DNA of 64,000 nucleotides from Streptomyces corallincola (GCF_019104725.1 NZ_JAHRXF010000025.1:21583-85582); one strand, 5' to 3'; counted from the stretch's first letter, positions 42,714 through 52,149 are shown. The notes: generated by a model from the letters alone, not told the origin. Translations and numbers: made by a program.

Positions 42714-44057
42714 TCACCGCACCTCGACGAACGCCTCCGCGTCCCGCTCCGGCCGCGCCCGGGGCTCCTCGCCCGGATGCCCGACGGCGACGGCCCCCAT
42801 CGGGTCCCAGTCGGCGGGGAGTTCCAGCACCTCGCGGACCACGTCACGGCAGAACATGGTGGACGACACCCAGGCCGACCCCAGCCGTTCCCCGGCGAGC
42901 GCGACCAGCAGGTTCTGCACACCCGCGCCGGTGGCGACGACGAACATCTCCCGCTCGGCCGCGTCCCGGCGCGGATCGCCGTAGGTGTGGGAGCCGTCCA
43001 TGACCAGGCACGGCACCACCAGATACGGCGCGTTCCGCAGCACGTCGCCGCGCCGGACCCGCTTGGCGATCGACTCCTCGCCCTTGCCGTCCCGCCGTAG
43101 ATCGGCGACCCACGCGTCCCGCATGGCGTCCAGCAGCCGGGTCCGGGAGGCGGCGGACTCCAGCAGCACGAACCGCCAGGGAGTGGTGTGGTGCGGCGCG
43201 GGCGCGGTGACGGCGGCGGCCACGGCACGGCGCACGGCCGCCGGGTCCACCGGCTCGTCGGTGAAGGTCCGGACGGTACGCCGCTGCCGTACGGCCTCGC
43301 GGACCGCCTCGGAGGTGCCGAGCCGGAACATGTCGTCCCGCGAGGGACGCACCAGTGCCCGCGCGCCCTCGCCGTCCTCGGCGCCGGTGGTGTGCGCGAG
43401 GCCGCGCACCACGGCGACCGGCCGTCCGGCGGCCTTGCCCTTGACGAGGTCACCGGCGGCGGCGAGTTCGTCGGCGGTGGCGACCACGGTCGCGCTCAGC
43501 GGGTTGCCGTGCGCGTCGGTGCCGCCGCGCAGGTCGTCCAGGACCCGCACCCCGGCCGCGCCGATGGCGACGTCGGTGAGCCCGGCGCGCCAGGGCCGCC
43601 CGAAGGTGTCGGTGACCAGCACGCCCACCTCGACCCCGAGCGCGTCGCGCAGCCCCGCGCGGATGGCGCGCGCGGAGGCGTCCGGGTCCTCGGGGAGCAG
43701 CAGTACGGTCCCGGCGGGCGTGTTGGAGGCGTCCACCCCGGCGGCGGCCATGACCAGGCCCTGCCGGTTCTCCACGATCCGCAGCGGACCCCGCCGGGCG
43801 ACCACCCGCACCGTCTCGGCGTCGATCGCGGCCTCCCGGTCGTCCGCGTGGACGATCCGGCCCTCGGCCTTGGAGACGATCTTGGAGGTGACCAGCAGTA
43901 CGTCCCCGTCGGCCAGTCCGGGCCCGGCGGCGGCGATCAGCTTGGCCAGGTCGTCACCGGGGCGCACCTCGGGGATGCCGGGCAGCGCCCAGACCCGGAA
44001 CCCGGCGGCCTCCCCGCCCGTACCGCTCCCGGCGGTCTCCGCCTCCGTACCGCTCAC
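42714..44057 (-). CDS. fbiB: Coenzyme F420-0:L-glutamate ligase with nitroreductase domain
   Basis: Two-domain FbiB (447 aa). Residues ~1-245 are the CofE-type GTP-dependent ligase (GDDLAKLIAAAGPGLADGDV, LLVTSKIVSKAEGRIVHADD, LVTDTFGRPWRAGLTDVAIG); residues ~255-447 are an FMN nitroreductase-like domain (AVREAVRQRRTVRTFTDEPV, APHHTTPWRFVLLESAASRT). In actinobacteria FbiB adds glutamates to F420 and reduces dehydro-F420. GTG 44057 overlaps the fbiA stop by four bases (GTGA), so the pair is coupled. Length and motifs are standard. Confidence 0.94.
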   Translation of the reverse strand: MSGTEAETAGSGTGGEAAGFRVWALPGIPEVRPGDDLAKLIAAAGPGLADGDVLLVTSKIVSKAEGRIVHADDREAAIDAETVRVVARRGPLRIVENRQGLVMAAAGVDASNTPAGTVLLLPEDPDASARAIRAGLRDALGVEVGVLVTDTFGRPWRAGLTDVAIGAAGVRVLDDLRGGTDAHGNPLSATVVATADELAAAGDLVKGKAAGRPVAVVRGLAHTTGAEDGEGARALVRPSRDDMFRLGTSEAVREAVRQRRTVRTFTDEPVDPAAVRRAVAAAVTAPAPHHTTPWRFVLLESAASRTRLLDAMRDAWVADLRRDGKGEESIAKRVRRGDVLRNAPYLVVPCLVMDGSHTYGDPRRDAAEREMFVVATGAGVQNLLVALAGERLGSAWVSSTMFCRDVVREVLELPADWDPMGAVAVGHPGEEPRARPERDAEAFVEVR

Positions 44058-45013
44058 GGCTGCCGCACCTCCTCGGCGAGGGCGAGCGCCTCGCGGGCCA
44101 TCCGCGCGGTGGCGTCCACGTCGGTCATCATCAGCGGTACGGCGCGGCAGCGGATGCCGTCCGCCTCGATCCGGTCCACCGACCCGGCGTCCACGGTGTC
44201 CACCAGCCAGCCGTCCAGCAGTCCCGCGCCGTAGTGGGCGGCGACCGCGGCGGCCGTGGACTCCACGCCCACGGCGGCGAGCACCTTGTCCGCCATCCCG
44301 CGCACCGGCGCGTCACCGACGATGGGGGAGAGGCCGACGACCGGCGCGCCCGCCTCCGCGACGGCCTCCCGGATGCCGGGGACGGCGAGGATCGTGCCGA
44401 CGGACACGACCGGGTTGGACGGCGGGAAGAGGATCACGTCGGCCGCCGCGACCGCCTCCAGCACGCCGGGCGCGGGCTTGGCCTGCTCGGCGCCGACCGG
44501 CACGACCGCCTCGGCGGGCACCGAGGCCCGCATCCGCACCCAGTACTCCTGGAAGTGGACGGCCCTGCGCTCCCCGTCGATCTCGACGGCGACATGGGTC
44601 TCCACCCGGTCGTCGCTCATCGGGATCAGCCGCACGCCCGGCTTCCACCGCTCGCAGAGCGCGTCGGTGACCGCGCTCAGCGGATACCCGGCGGCCAGCA
44701 TCTGCGTCCGCACGATGTGCGTGGCGAAGTCCCGGTCGCCGAGCCCGAACCACTCCGGTCCGACGCCGTACGCGGCCAGCTCCTCCTTGACCCGGAAGCT
44801 CTCGTCGGTACGACCCCAGCCCTGCTCCTCGTTGATGCCGCCGCCCAGCGTGTACATCACCGTGTCGAGGTCCGGGCAGACCTTCAGCCCGAAGAGGTGG
44901 ATGTCGTCGCCGGTGTTGCCGATGACCGTGACCTCCGCGTCCGGCACGGCCCGCTTCAGACCGCGCAGGAAACGGGCACCGCCGATGCCGCCTGCCAGAA
45001 CCACAATGCGCAT
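44054..45013 (-). CDS. fbiA: 2-phospholactate/phosphoenolpyruvate transferase of F420 biosynthesis
   Basis: CofD/FbiA (319 aa): N-terminal RIVVLAGGIGGARFLRGLKR, VTVIGNTGDDIHLFGLKVCP, DLDTVMYTLGGGINEEQGWG, WFGLGDRDFATHIVRTQML, then ADVILFPPSNPVVSVGTILA and PIVGDAPVRGMADKVLAAVG. It joins the lactyl- or enolpyruvyl-diphospho-guanosine to Fo to give (dehydro)F420-0. ATG 45013 is taken over the longer frame to 45118 because the extra codons lie in non-coding-like sequence. No ribosome-binding site; GAGACT six bases upstream is a weak -10, so it may be leaderless. Confidence 0.94.
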   Translation of the reverse strand: MRIVVLAGGIGGARFLRGLKRAVPDAEVTVIGNTGDDIHLFGLKVCPDLDTVMYTLGGGINEEQGWGRTDESFRVKEELAAYGVGPEWFGLGDRDFATHIVRTQMLAAGYPLSAVTDALCERWKPGVRLIPMSDDRVETHVAVEIDGERRAVHFQEYWVRMRASVPAEAVVPVGAEQAKPAPGVLEAVAAADVILFPPSNPVVSVGTILAVPGIREAVAEAGAPVVGLSPIVGDAPVRGMADKVLAAVGVESTAAAVAAHYGAGLLDGWLVDTVDAGSVDRIEADGIRCRAVPLMMTDVDATARMAREALALAEEVRQP

Positions 45014-45134
45014 GGTCCAAGTCTCGCAGGCGGGTCCGACGACGCGGCAGGCGGCCGGGACGGGTGGGGCGGGAGGGCCCGGCGGCGCGCGGTGACGGCG
45101 TCCGGCCGCGCGGGGCACGGCGCCCGGCGTGCGC

Positions 45135-45659
45135 TCAGGCGCCGACCGGGCGGGGACCGGCGGACGCGTACGGCCCGGCCGCCGCCTCGCAGTGCGGGGC
45201 CGCGTGCGGGGTCATCCGGGTCAGGCCGGGGTGGTAGACGTGCAGGCTGACGGCGGGCTCCAGGGCGTCGTTGACCACCTCGTGGACGTAACCGGGCGCG
45301 AACACCCGCTGGGCCCCCGCGCCGAGGCTGCGGGTGTGCCGCCCGGCGCGCTCGGTGAGGGTGCCGTCGAGCACCGTGAGGACGCCGGAGGAACGGCCGT
45401 GGTCGTGGTGTCCGCTGCCCTGCCCCGGCACCCAGGACAGCAGCCACACCTCGTAGCCGGGCCCGGTGCGCAGCCGGTGGTACCAGCGGGTGGTGGCGTC
45501 GTAGCGGACGAGGTGGGCCCACCCGGCGCGGTCGGCGGCGATGGCGCGGGCCAGGCCCGCGAACTCCGCGACGGTCACCGGATGCGGGCGCGGCGGCTGG
45601 AGCAGGTGCGGGACTTCGAGGAGGTCGCCCGCGATCTGGAGGTCGCTGTCGCTGTTCAT
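45135..45659 (-). CDS. Cysteine dioxygenase, type I (174 aa)
   Basis: Cupin iron enzyme oxidising L-cysteine to cysteine sulfinate. The iron ligands are in GQGSGHHDHGRSSGVLTVLD (HxH) and VFAPGYVHEVVND (third His), with WYHRLRTGPGYEVWLLSWVP before them; the Tyr-Cys cofactor partner Tyr is at HVYHPG and no matching Cys is seen, usual for bacterial enzymes. ATG 45659 is preceded by GGACTCACGCACC, a weak site. It is 121 bases upstream of fbiA on the same strand and probably a separate unit. Confidence 0.9.
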   Translation of the reverse strand: MNSDSDLQIAGDLLEVPHLLQPPRPHPVTVAEFAGLARAIAADRAGWAHLVRYDATTRWYHRLRTGPGYEVWLLSWVPGQGSGHHDHGRSSGVLTVLDGTLTERAGRHTRSLGAGAQRVFAPGYVHEVVNDALEPAVSLHVYHPGLTRMTPHAAPHCEAAAGPYASAGPRPVGA

Positions 45660-46325
45660 GGGGGTGCGTGAGTCCTCGGCGTCAGAGGGACGTGCGGGGG
45701 CGGCGGTGCGTGCGCCCGGATCGCGGGCGGCGAGGGGTGTCCCGCGGCATCGGGGACGGAAGAGGGTGGTGCGGCCGGGCCGTGATGGGCCCGGAGGCAG
45801 CCGGAGCGCGATGGGCTCAACAGCTGTGGCGACAACAACAGCACGCGCGCGCGACACCGAGGGACCCGGCGATGCGGGTCCGAGCGGTGGTCAAGTACGC
45901 GAACATGCCCACCAGGAGACCTACTCACACCCGCACTGTCAACTCGACGCCCGGTATGTGGGACACGTTTCACCCCATCCGGTTCCTCTGGAAGGCGAAA
46001 GGTTTGTCCCCCCCGACCTCGGGACACATGGCGCACATCCGAGCGCGCAAGCCTCGCGGAACGTGATCGAACGCGGGAACGTCCTCCTTCGTACACCGAG
46101 TGAGTACGGGGTGGGCGCCCCGCTTGGGCCATGTCGGTATGTCAAGGTTTATGGCGATATGAACACTTTCCGCAGCCCCTTGGTTCCGCAGAGTGAATAA
46201 CGGGCCCAATAGCAGATCTCGGCTTGACTCGCACGGAGCAGCACACTTGTAATTTCACTCGTGTCGTTCAGCCGAAATCGGTGACGGCTACGCACGGGGA
46301 CGTGGAGACAGATCGAGGGGCGCAC
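45660..46325. other. Long intergenic region upstream of whiB
   Basis: 666 bases with no convincing gene. The first ~250 bases have coding-like GC but no ribosome-binding site or recognisable product; the last ~200 bases are AT-richer and contain the whiB promoter and leader. There is an alternating CGCGCGCGC tract at about 45843-45852 and short ACAACAACAGC units before it. Confidence 0.6.
46224..46253 (+). promoter_or_regulatory. Putative whiB promoter
   Basis: TTGACT (46224-46229), 18-base spacer, TGTAAT (46248-46253): five of six matches in both hexamers. The start would be near 46260, giving a ~65-base leader. whiB of S. coelicolor is known to have more than one promoter; the sporulation-specific one is not evident to me here. 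Confidence 0.6.
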
Positions 46326-46589
46326 ATGACCGAGCTGGTGCAGCAACTGCTGGTCGAAGACGCGGAAGAGGAACTCGGCTGGCAGGAGCGCGCGCTGTGC
46401 GCCCAGACCGACCCCGAGTCCTTCTTCCCCGAGAAGGGCGGCTCCACCAGAGAGGCCAAAAAGGTCTGCCTCGCCTGTGAGGTGCGCTCCGAATGCCTGG
46501 AGTACGCACTCGCCAACGACGAGCGCTTCGGCATCTGGGGCGGCCTGTCCGAGCGCGAGCGCCGTCGGCTGAAGAAGGCCGCCGTCTAG
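46326..46589 (+). CDS. whiB: Sporulation regulator WhiB (iron-sulfur WhiB-like protein)
   Basis: 87 residues, practically identical by memory to S. coelicolor WhiB. Four cluster cysteines are Cys25, Cys48, Cys51 and Cys57 (ALCAQTDPESFFPEKGG, KVCLACEVRSECLEYAL), followed by the G(I/V)WGG turn and a basic tail LSERERRRLKKAAV. It works with WhiA to stop aerial growth and start sporulation septation. GAGGGG lies just upstream of ATG 46326. Monogenic, with a promoter upstream and a strong hairpin downstream. Confidence 0.98.
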   Translation: MTELVQQLLVEDAEEELGWQERALCAQTDPESFFPEKGGSTREAKKVCLACEVRSECLEYALANDERFGIWGGLSERERRRLKKAAV

Positions 46590-46671
46590 GGCCACCTCGC
46601 GCACCGGACCGCACCGGACCCCCGCCGCCCCTCGCCGGACGGCGGCCGGACACCGGGACACCACAGCGCGA

Positions 46672-46712
46672 ACGGCCCGTCCCCCGTGGGTTGTCCACAG
46701 GGGGCGGGCCGT
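46672..46712. terminator. Terminator hairpin downstream of whiB
   Basis: Long stem: ACGGCCCG (46672-46679), CCCCC (46681-46685) and GTGG (46686-46689) pair with CCAC (46695-46698), GGGGG (46700-46704) and CGGGCCGT (46705-46712), with single-base bulges on each side. Confidence 0.8.
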
Positions 46713-46809
46713 CGGCATGGTCAGCCGATAGTGTGGACGCTCGTCCGAGGAACCCCGCCGTCCAACGGGGTCGTCCACCGCAGTCCAGCGAACCGGGGCC
46801 CGTACCTCG

Positions 46810-49800
46810 ATGACCGTGCACAGCCATCAGGCAGCCCGTCAAGAACCCGCTGCCGCACCTGAGTTCCCGCGCCATGTGGTCACCGCGGTCCTCGTCGCCC
46901 ACGACGGCGCCCGCTGGCTGCCCGAGGTGCTCGCCGGGCTGGCCGGGCAGGAGCGCCCCGTGCAGTACGCGGTGGCCGCCGACACCGGCAGCGCGGACGA
47001 CTCCGCCCAGCGGATCGCGGAGCTGTTCGGCGACGACCGCGTCCTCCACCTCGCCCGGCGCACCGGCTTCGGCCAGGCCGTCGAGGAGGCGACCCGGATC
47101 GCCCCCGTGCTCACCCCCGACGAACTGCCGTACCTCAGGCGCCCCAGCGGCTGGGACCCGGTCACCCGCACCTGGCGCGACGACGCGTACGACATGCCCG
47201 AACTGCCGCACGGCGAACCCGTCCAGTGGCTCTGGCTGCTGCACGACGACTGCGCGCCCGAACCCGGCGCCCTCGCCGAACTGCTGCGCGTCGTCGAGAA
47301 CGAACTCGAACTCGGCCGCGACGACGTGGCGATCGTCGGCCCCAAGCTGCGCGGCTGGTACGACCGCAGGCAGTTGCTGGAGGTCGGCGTCTCCATCGCC
47401 AACTCCGGCCGCCGCTGGACCGGCCTGGACCGCCGGGAGCAGGACCAGGGCCAGCACGACCACGTCCGCACCGTGCACGCCGTCTCCAGCGCGGGCATGC
47501 TCGTCCGCCGCGACGTCTTCGAACAGCTCGGCGGGTTCGACCGGCGGCTGCCCCTGATGCGTGACGACGTGGACCTGTGCTGGCGCGCCCATGCGGCCGG
47601 ACACCGGGTGCTCATCGCTCCCGAGGCGGTCGTACGGCACGCCGAGGCCGCCTCCCGCGAACGGCGCACCGTGGACTGCGTCGGCCGCACCGCCGCCTCC
47701 CCGCACAAGGTGGACAAGGCGGGCGCCGTCTACACCCTGCTCGTCAACACCCGTGCCGCCGCGCTGCCCTGGGTGCTGCTGCGCGTCGTCCTCGGCACGC
47801 TGCTGCGCACCCTGGCCTACCTCGTGGGCAAGGTCCCCGGCCAGGCCGTGGACGAGATCCGGGGCCTGCTCGGCACCCTGCTGCGGCCCGAACGGGTCAT
47901 GGCGGCCCGGCGCAGGCGCGGCCCGTCCCTCATCGACAAGGGCGAACTGCGGCAGCTGCTGCCGCCGCCCGGCGCGACCGTACGCGCCACCGTCGAACAG
48001 GTCGCGGCGAACTTCTCCAGCGGCTCCGACACCGACACCTCCTCGGCCGGTCGGCACGGCGGCGCCGTGGAGTCCGGGCCCGGCGGCGACGACGCCGACT
48101 TCCTCCAGATCGAGCAGTTCGCCCGGCTCCGGCGCATCGCCCGCAAACCCGGCCCGGTGCTCTTCCTGGCCCTGCTGCTGATCTCCCTGGTGGCCTCCCG
48201 CGCCTTGCTCGGCGGCGGCGCCCTGGCCGGTGGCGCCCTGCTGCCCGCACCCTCCGGCGCGGGCGACCTCTGGTCCCGCTACGCCGACGCCTGGCACACG
48301 GTCGGCGCCGGTTCCACCGCCGCCGCGCCGCCCTACCTGGCCGTCCTCGCCTCCTTCGCCGCGCTGCTGTTCGGCTCCAGCGGGCTCGCGGTCACCGTCC
48401 TGCTCGTCGGCTCCGTGCCGCTGGCCGGGTTCAGCGCCTACTTCGCGTCCCGGCCGCTGGTCACCTCCCGGCTGCTGCGCGCCTGGGCGGCCATCGCGTA
48501 CGCCTTCCTGCCCGCCGTCACCGGCGCCCTCGCGGGCGGCCGGATCGGCACCTCCGTACTCGCCGTGCTGCTGCCGCTGATCGCGCGCGCGGGGGTCGCC
48601 GCGAGCGGCCTCGCGCACCGCTCCGGCGCGCGCGGCAGCTGGCGCGCCACCTGGGCGTACGCCCTGCTGCTGACGATCACCACGGCGTTCACCCCGGTCG
48701 TCTGGCCCATCGCCCTGGTCCTCGGCATCGGCGTCCTGGCGGTGCGGCGCGGCGACCTGCCCGCGCACCTCCTGCGGCTGCTCGCCCAGCTCGGCACCCC
48801 GCTGCTGATCCTGGCCCCCTGGTCGCTCACCCTGTTCCCCACCGGCTTCCTCACCGAGGCCGGGCTCGACTACGGCCCGTCCGCCGCCTCCGCCACCGAC
48901 CTCCTCGGCATCAGCCCCGGCGGCCCCGGCACCGTGAGCGGCCTGACACTCCTCGGCATCGTGCTCGCCGCCCTCGCCGCGCTGCTGCGCTCGGAGCGGC
49001 AGCCCGCGATCCGCACCGCCTGGGCGGTCGCCCTGACCGGCCTGGTCCTCGCCGTCCTCGCCAACCGCTCCGCCTGGGCCGGACCCGCCACCCTGGTCTA
49101 CGGCATCGCCCTGCTCGCCGCCGCCGCGCTCGGCGCGGACGGCGCCCGCGCGCGAGTCGCCGAGCAGAGCTTCGGCTGGCGCCAGCCGGTGGCCGCCCTC
49201 ATCGCCCTCGCCTCCGCCCTCGGCCCCCTGGTGGTCGCCGCGAGCTGGATGGCGGGCGGTGCCGACGGCCCCCTGGAGCGGCGCGACCCCTCCCAGGTCC
49301 CCGCGTTCGTCGCCGAGGACACCACCACCCAGGACCAGGCCCGCACCCTCGTCCTGGACAGCGACTCCACCGCCCACGTCCGCTACTCCCTGGTCCGCGG
49401 CTCCGGCGCCCGCACCGGTGACGCCGAACTCGCCGCCACGGCCGGGGACAACACCCGGCTCGACAAGGTCGTCGCCAACCTCGTCGCCGGTTCCGGCGCC
49501 GACCAGGCCGACGAACTCGGCGGCTTCGCGGTCCGCTACGTCATCGTCCACCAGGGCGCCCCGCGCGAGATCAGCCGCGTCCTGGACGCCACGCCCGGCC
49601 TGTCCCGGCTCAGCGAGCAGCACGGCAGCGCACTGTGGCGGATCGACCGGCAGACCTCCCGCGCCGCCATCGTGCCGCCGTCCGGCGCCGGTGACTCCGG
49701 CGCCGCCGCGCGGCCCGTCGCCGCGGGCCCCGTCGAGATCCACACCTCGGTCCCCTCCGGCGCCGACGGCCGCGTGCTGCGCCTGGCCGACACCGCAGCC

Positions 49801-50598
49801 GAGGGCTGGAGCGCCACCCTGGACGGCAGGCCGCTCACCCGGACCACCGTGGACGGCTGGGCGCAGGGCTTCCGCCTCCCCGCCACCGGCGGACGGCTGG
49901 ACGTCGTCTACGACGCCCCGTTCACCCACACCCTCTGGCTGTGGGCGCAGGGCGCGCTCGCCGTCGTCCTGGTCGTCCTCGCCCTCCCCGGCCGCCGCCG
50001 CGACATCGACGACGACCTGCCCGAGGAGGAGCCGCCGCCCGCCCAGGACACCACCGGCGACGGCCGCCGCGCCCGCCGCCTGCGCGCCCAGGCCGAGGAA
50101 CAGGCCCTGGCGGACCAGGCTCTGGCGGACCAAGCCCCGGCGGACCAGGCTTTCGCGGGACAGCCGACGGGGGAGGAGCACGCGGACCACCCCGGCGCCG
50201 AGCCCGGCATGCCCGAACAGCCGGGCGCACCCGGCCAGTTCGTCCCCCACCAGTCCGGCGACCCCTTCCCCGACCCCGCGCCCGGCACCCCGCACCGGCA
50301 GGACCCGGTCCAGGTCCCGCACCAGCAGCCGTACGGCGACTGGGAGTACGCGAACGCCGAGTACGGCGGCTACGGCACCGACGCCTACCAGGACGCCGGT
50401 CAGTACCAGCAGCCCGGCCACGACCCGCGGGCATACCCCGCCGACCCCTACCAGCAGGGCGCGTACGACCCCTACGGCTACGACGGCACCCCTGCCCACG
50501 AGCAGCAGCAGCCGTACGACCCGGCCGCCCACCCGCAGGGCTACGACCCCGCCCAGCACCCCTACGGCAGTGAGCGCCCCGACGGGAGCCAGCAGTGA
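46810..50598 (+). CDS. Large membrane glycosyltransferase, GT2 fused to polytopic membrane domain (1262 aa)
   Basis: Residues ~20-310: GT2 domain with HVVTAVLVAHDGARWLPEVL, VAADTGSADDSAQRIAELFG, WLLHDDCAPEPGALAELLRV (DDxC), AGMLVRRDVFEQLGGFDRRL and MRDDVDLCWRAHAAGHR. Residues ~440-850: about ten TM helices including GPVLFLALLLISLVASRAL and TWAYALLLTITTAFTPVVW. A large extracytoplasmic part (Thr/Ala/Arg-rich) ends with a final TM (FTHTLWLWAQGALAVVLVVL) near 1040. The C-terminal ~200 residues are cytoplasmic low complexity: a LADQALADQAPADQAF repeat, then Tyr/Gln/Pro-rich. ATG 46810 lacks a ribosome-binding site. Its stop overlaps the DUF5719 start (GTGA). Probable wall or exopolysaccharide sugar transfer. 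Confidence 0.9.
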   Translation: MTVHSHQAARQEPAAAPEFPRHVVTAVLVAHDGARWLPEVLAGLAGQERPVQYAVAADTGSADDSAQRIAELFGDDRVLHLARRTGFGQAVEEATRIAPVLTPDELPYLRRPSGWDPVTRTWRDDAYDMPELPHGEPVQWLWLLHDDCAPEPGALAELLRVVENELELGRDDVAIVGPKLRGWYDRRQLLEVGVSIANSGRRWTGLDRREQDQGQHDHVRTVHAVSSAGMLVRRDVFEQLGGFDRRLPLMRDDVDLCWRAHAAGHRVLIAPEAVVRHAEAASRERRTVDCVGRTAASPHKVDKAGAVYTLLVNTRAAALPWVLLRVVLGTLLRTLAYLVGKVPGQAVDEIRGLLGTLLRPERVMAARRRRGPSLIDKGELRQLLPPPGATVRATVEQVAANFSSGSDTDTSSAGRHGGAVESGPGGDDADFLQIEQFARLRRIARKPGPVLFLALLLISLVASRALLGGGALAGGALLPAPSGAGDLWSRYADAWHTVGAGSTAAAPPYLAVLASFAALLFGSSGLAVTVLLVGSVPLAGFSAYFASRPLVTSRLLRAWAAIAYAFLPAVTGALAGGRIGTSVLAVLLPLIARAGVAASGLAHRSGARGSWRATWAYALLLTITTAFTPVVWPIALVLGIGVLAVRRGDLPAHLLRLLAQLGTPLLILAPWSLTLFPTGFLTEAGLDYGPSAASATDLLGISPGGPGTVSGLTLLGIVLAALAALLRSERQPAIRTAWAVALTGLVLAVLANRSAWAGPATLVYGIALLAAAALGADGARARVAEQSFGWRQPVAALIALASALGPLVVAASWMAGGADGPLERRDPSQVPAFVAEDTTTQDQARTLVLDSDSTAHVRYSLVRGSGARTGDAELAATAGDNTRLDKVVANLVAGSGADQADELGGFAVRYVIVHQGAPREISRVLDATPGLSRLSEQHGSALWRIDRQTSRAAIVPPSGAGDSGAAARPVAAGPVEIHTSVPSGADGRVLRLADTAAEGWSATLDGRPLTRTTVDGWAQGFRLPATGGRLDVVYDAPFTHTLWLWAQGALAVVLVVLALPGRRRDIDDDLPEEEPPPAQDTTGDGRRARRLRAQAEEQALADQALADQAPADQAFAGQPTGEEHADHPGAEPGMPEQPGAPGQFVPHQSGDPFPDPAPGTPHRQDPVQVPHQQPYGDWEYANAEYGGYGTDAYQDAGQYQQPGHDPRAYPADPYQQGAYDPYGYDGTPAHEQQQPYDPAAHPQGYDPAQHPYGSERPDGSQQ

Positions 50599-52112
50599 AC
50601 CGCACGACCCTGTCCCTGATCGCCGGGAGCGCGGCCCTGGCCGCCGTCACCGCCTTCGCCTCCCTGGACGCCCCCGCCGCGCCCGGCGGGAGCACCGTCA
50701 AGGCCGCCGCCGAACTGCCGGTGCAGCGCTCCGGCCTGCTCTGCCCGGCGCCCAGCTCCTCCGACATCGCCGAGACGTCGTACACCTCGTTCACACCCGT
50801 CACCAAGGGCGCGCCCGGCGACGGGAAGGCGGCGCTGGCAGCGGCGTCCGAGAAGTCCGCCGACGGCACGGACGCCAGCGGCGGCGGGGACGGCACCTCC
50901 AAGGGCGGCAAGAAGGCCGCCCGGCCCGCCGTCACCCCCAAGGCGCCCGGCACCCCGGCCACCGGCGACACCTCGGGCGGGGACGCGCCCGCGCTGATCG
51001 GCCTCGCCGACGGCAGGTACGCGCCCGGCTGGACCGTCCAGGAGACCACCAAGGTCGCCGCCGGTACCGGGCGCGGCCTGCTCGGCGTCACCTGCTCGGC
51101 CCCCGACACCGAGTTCTGGTTCCCCGGCGCCAGCACCGCCGAGAGCCGCACCGACTACGTCCACCTGACCAACCCGGACGACTCGGCCGCCGTGGTGGAC
51201 GTCCAGCTGTACGGCAAGGACGGGCAGATCAAGTCCACGGTCGCCGACGGCTTCACGGTCCCGCCGCACAGCAGCGAGCCCGTACTGCTGTCCACGCTCA
51301 CCGCCGAGCACCAGAGCGACCTCACCGTGCACGTCGTCGCGCGCAGCGGCCGGATCGGCGCCTCCGTGCAGGCCCTGGACGACAAGCAGGGCGGCGACTG
51401 GCTGGCCGCGTCCGCCGACCCCGCCGCCCGGCTCGTCCTGCCGGGCATCCCCAAGGACGCCACCGACGTCCGCCTGATCGCCTTCACACCGGGCGACGAC
51501 GACGCCGACCTCACGGTGCGGCTGGCCTCCCCGGACGGCCTGATCACCCCGGCCGGCAACGAGACGCTGCATGTCAAGGCGGGCATGACCACCTCCGCCG
51601 ACCTCGGCGCCGTCACCCGCGGGGAAGCGGGCTCACTGGTGCTGACCCCGTCCGACGGCTCCGTCCCGGTCGTCGCCGCGCTGCGCGTCGTACGCGGCAA
51701 GGGCGCGGGCCAGGAGACCGCGTTCATCCCGGCCACCGCCCCCGTCGGCGCCCGCGCCACCGCCGCCGACAACAGCGGCAAGGGCACCACGCTCTCGATC
51801 TCCGCCCCCACCGCCACGGCCACCGTCAAGGTCACCGCCTCCGCGGGCACCGAGGGCGGCACCCCGGTGTCCAAGACCTTCACCATCAAGTCCGGCACGA
51901 CCCAGGACGTCGCCGCCCCGGTCCCCTCCGGCCTCAAGGGCACCTACGCCCTCACCGTCGAAACCCTCACCGGCGGCCCCGCCTACGCCGCCCGCACCCT
52001 GACCTCCACCGAGAACGGCACCTCCGCCTTCACCACCCAGACCCTCCCCACCGACCACTCCCTGGTCCCGGTACCGCAGACGAACGAGGACTTGTCGATC
52101 CTCCAGAAGTAG
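50595..52112 (+). CDS. DUF5719-family secreted protein (505 aa)
   Basis: N-terminal signal/anchor TTLSLIAGSAALAAVTAFAS, an Ala/Gly/Lys/Thr-rich linker (residues ~80-140), then beta-rich repeats: VTCSAPDTEFWFPGASTAES, RTDYVHLTNPDDSAAVVDVQ, TVHVVARSGRIGASVQALDD, and EGGTPVSKTFTIKSGTTQDV. This is the actinobacterial DUF5719 family, always next to the large GT2-membrane protein. GTG 50595 overlaps the upstream stop, so the two are coupled and probably work at the outer membrane face. Function is not established; a periplasm-like partner of the transferase is inferred. Stop lies in a 7-bp repeat. Confidence 0.88.
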   Translation: MNRTTLSLIAGSAALAAVTAFASLDAPAAPGGSTVKAAAELPVQRSGLLCPAPSSSDIAETSYTSFTPVTKGAPGDGKAALAAASEKSADGTDASGGGDGTSKGGKKAARPAVTPKAPGTPATGDTSGGDAPALIGLADGRYAPGWTVQETTKVAAGTGRGLLGVTCSAPDTEFWFPGASTAESRTDYVHLTNPDDSAAVVDVQLYGKDGQIKSTVADGFTVPPHSSEPVLLSTLTAEHQSDLTVHVVARSGRIGASVQALDDKQGGDWLAASADPAARLVLPGIPKDATDVRLIAFTPGDDDADLTVRLASPDGLITPAGNETLHVKAGMTTSADLGAVTRGEAGSLVLTPSDGSVPVVAALRVVRGKGAGQETAFIPATAPVGARATAADNSGKGTTLSISAPTATATVKVTASAGTEGGTPVSKTFTIKSGTTQDVAAPVPSGLKGTYALTVETLTGGPAYAARTLTSTENGTSAFTTQTLPTDHSLVPVPQTNEDLSILQK

Positions 52113-52149
52113 CCAGTAGCCAGTAGCCAGTAGCCAGTAGCCAGTAGCC
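52108..52149. repeat. Six copies of 7-bp repeat AGTAGCC at a stop codon
   Basis: Perfect AGTAGCC units at 52108-52149. The TAG of the first unit is the DUF5719 stop (52110-52112). Because 7 is not a multiple of 3, TAG occurs in all three frames of the plus strand within 21 bases. Confidence 0.95.

Noticed and set aside
45668..46066. Plus-strand 132-residue frame upstream of whiB
   Set aside because: No ribosome-binding site, Arg-rich with random order, overlaps the start of the minus-strand dioxygenase gene, and has no recognisable motif.
46288..50559. 1423-residue open frame opposite the large glycosyltransferase
   Set aside because: A GC-rich shadow: no ribosome-binding site, low-complexity Gly/Val/Asp composition and no family; the plus-strand gene has GT2 motifs and TM helices.
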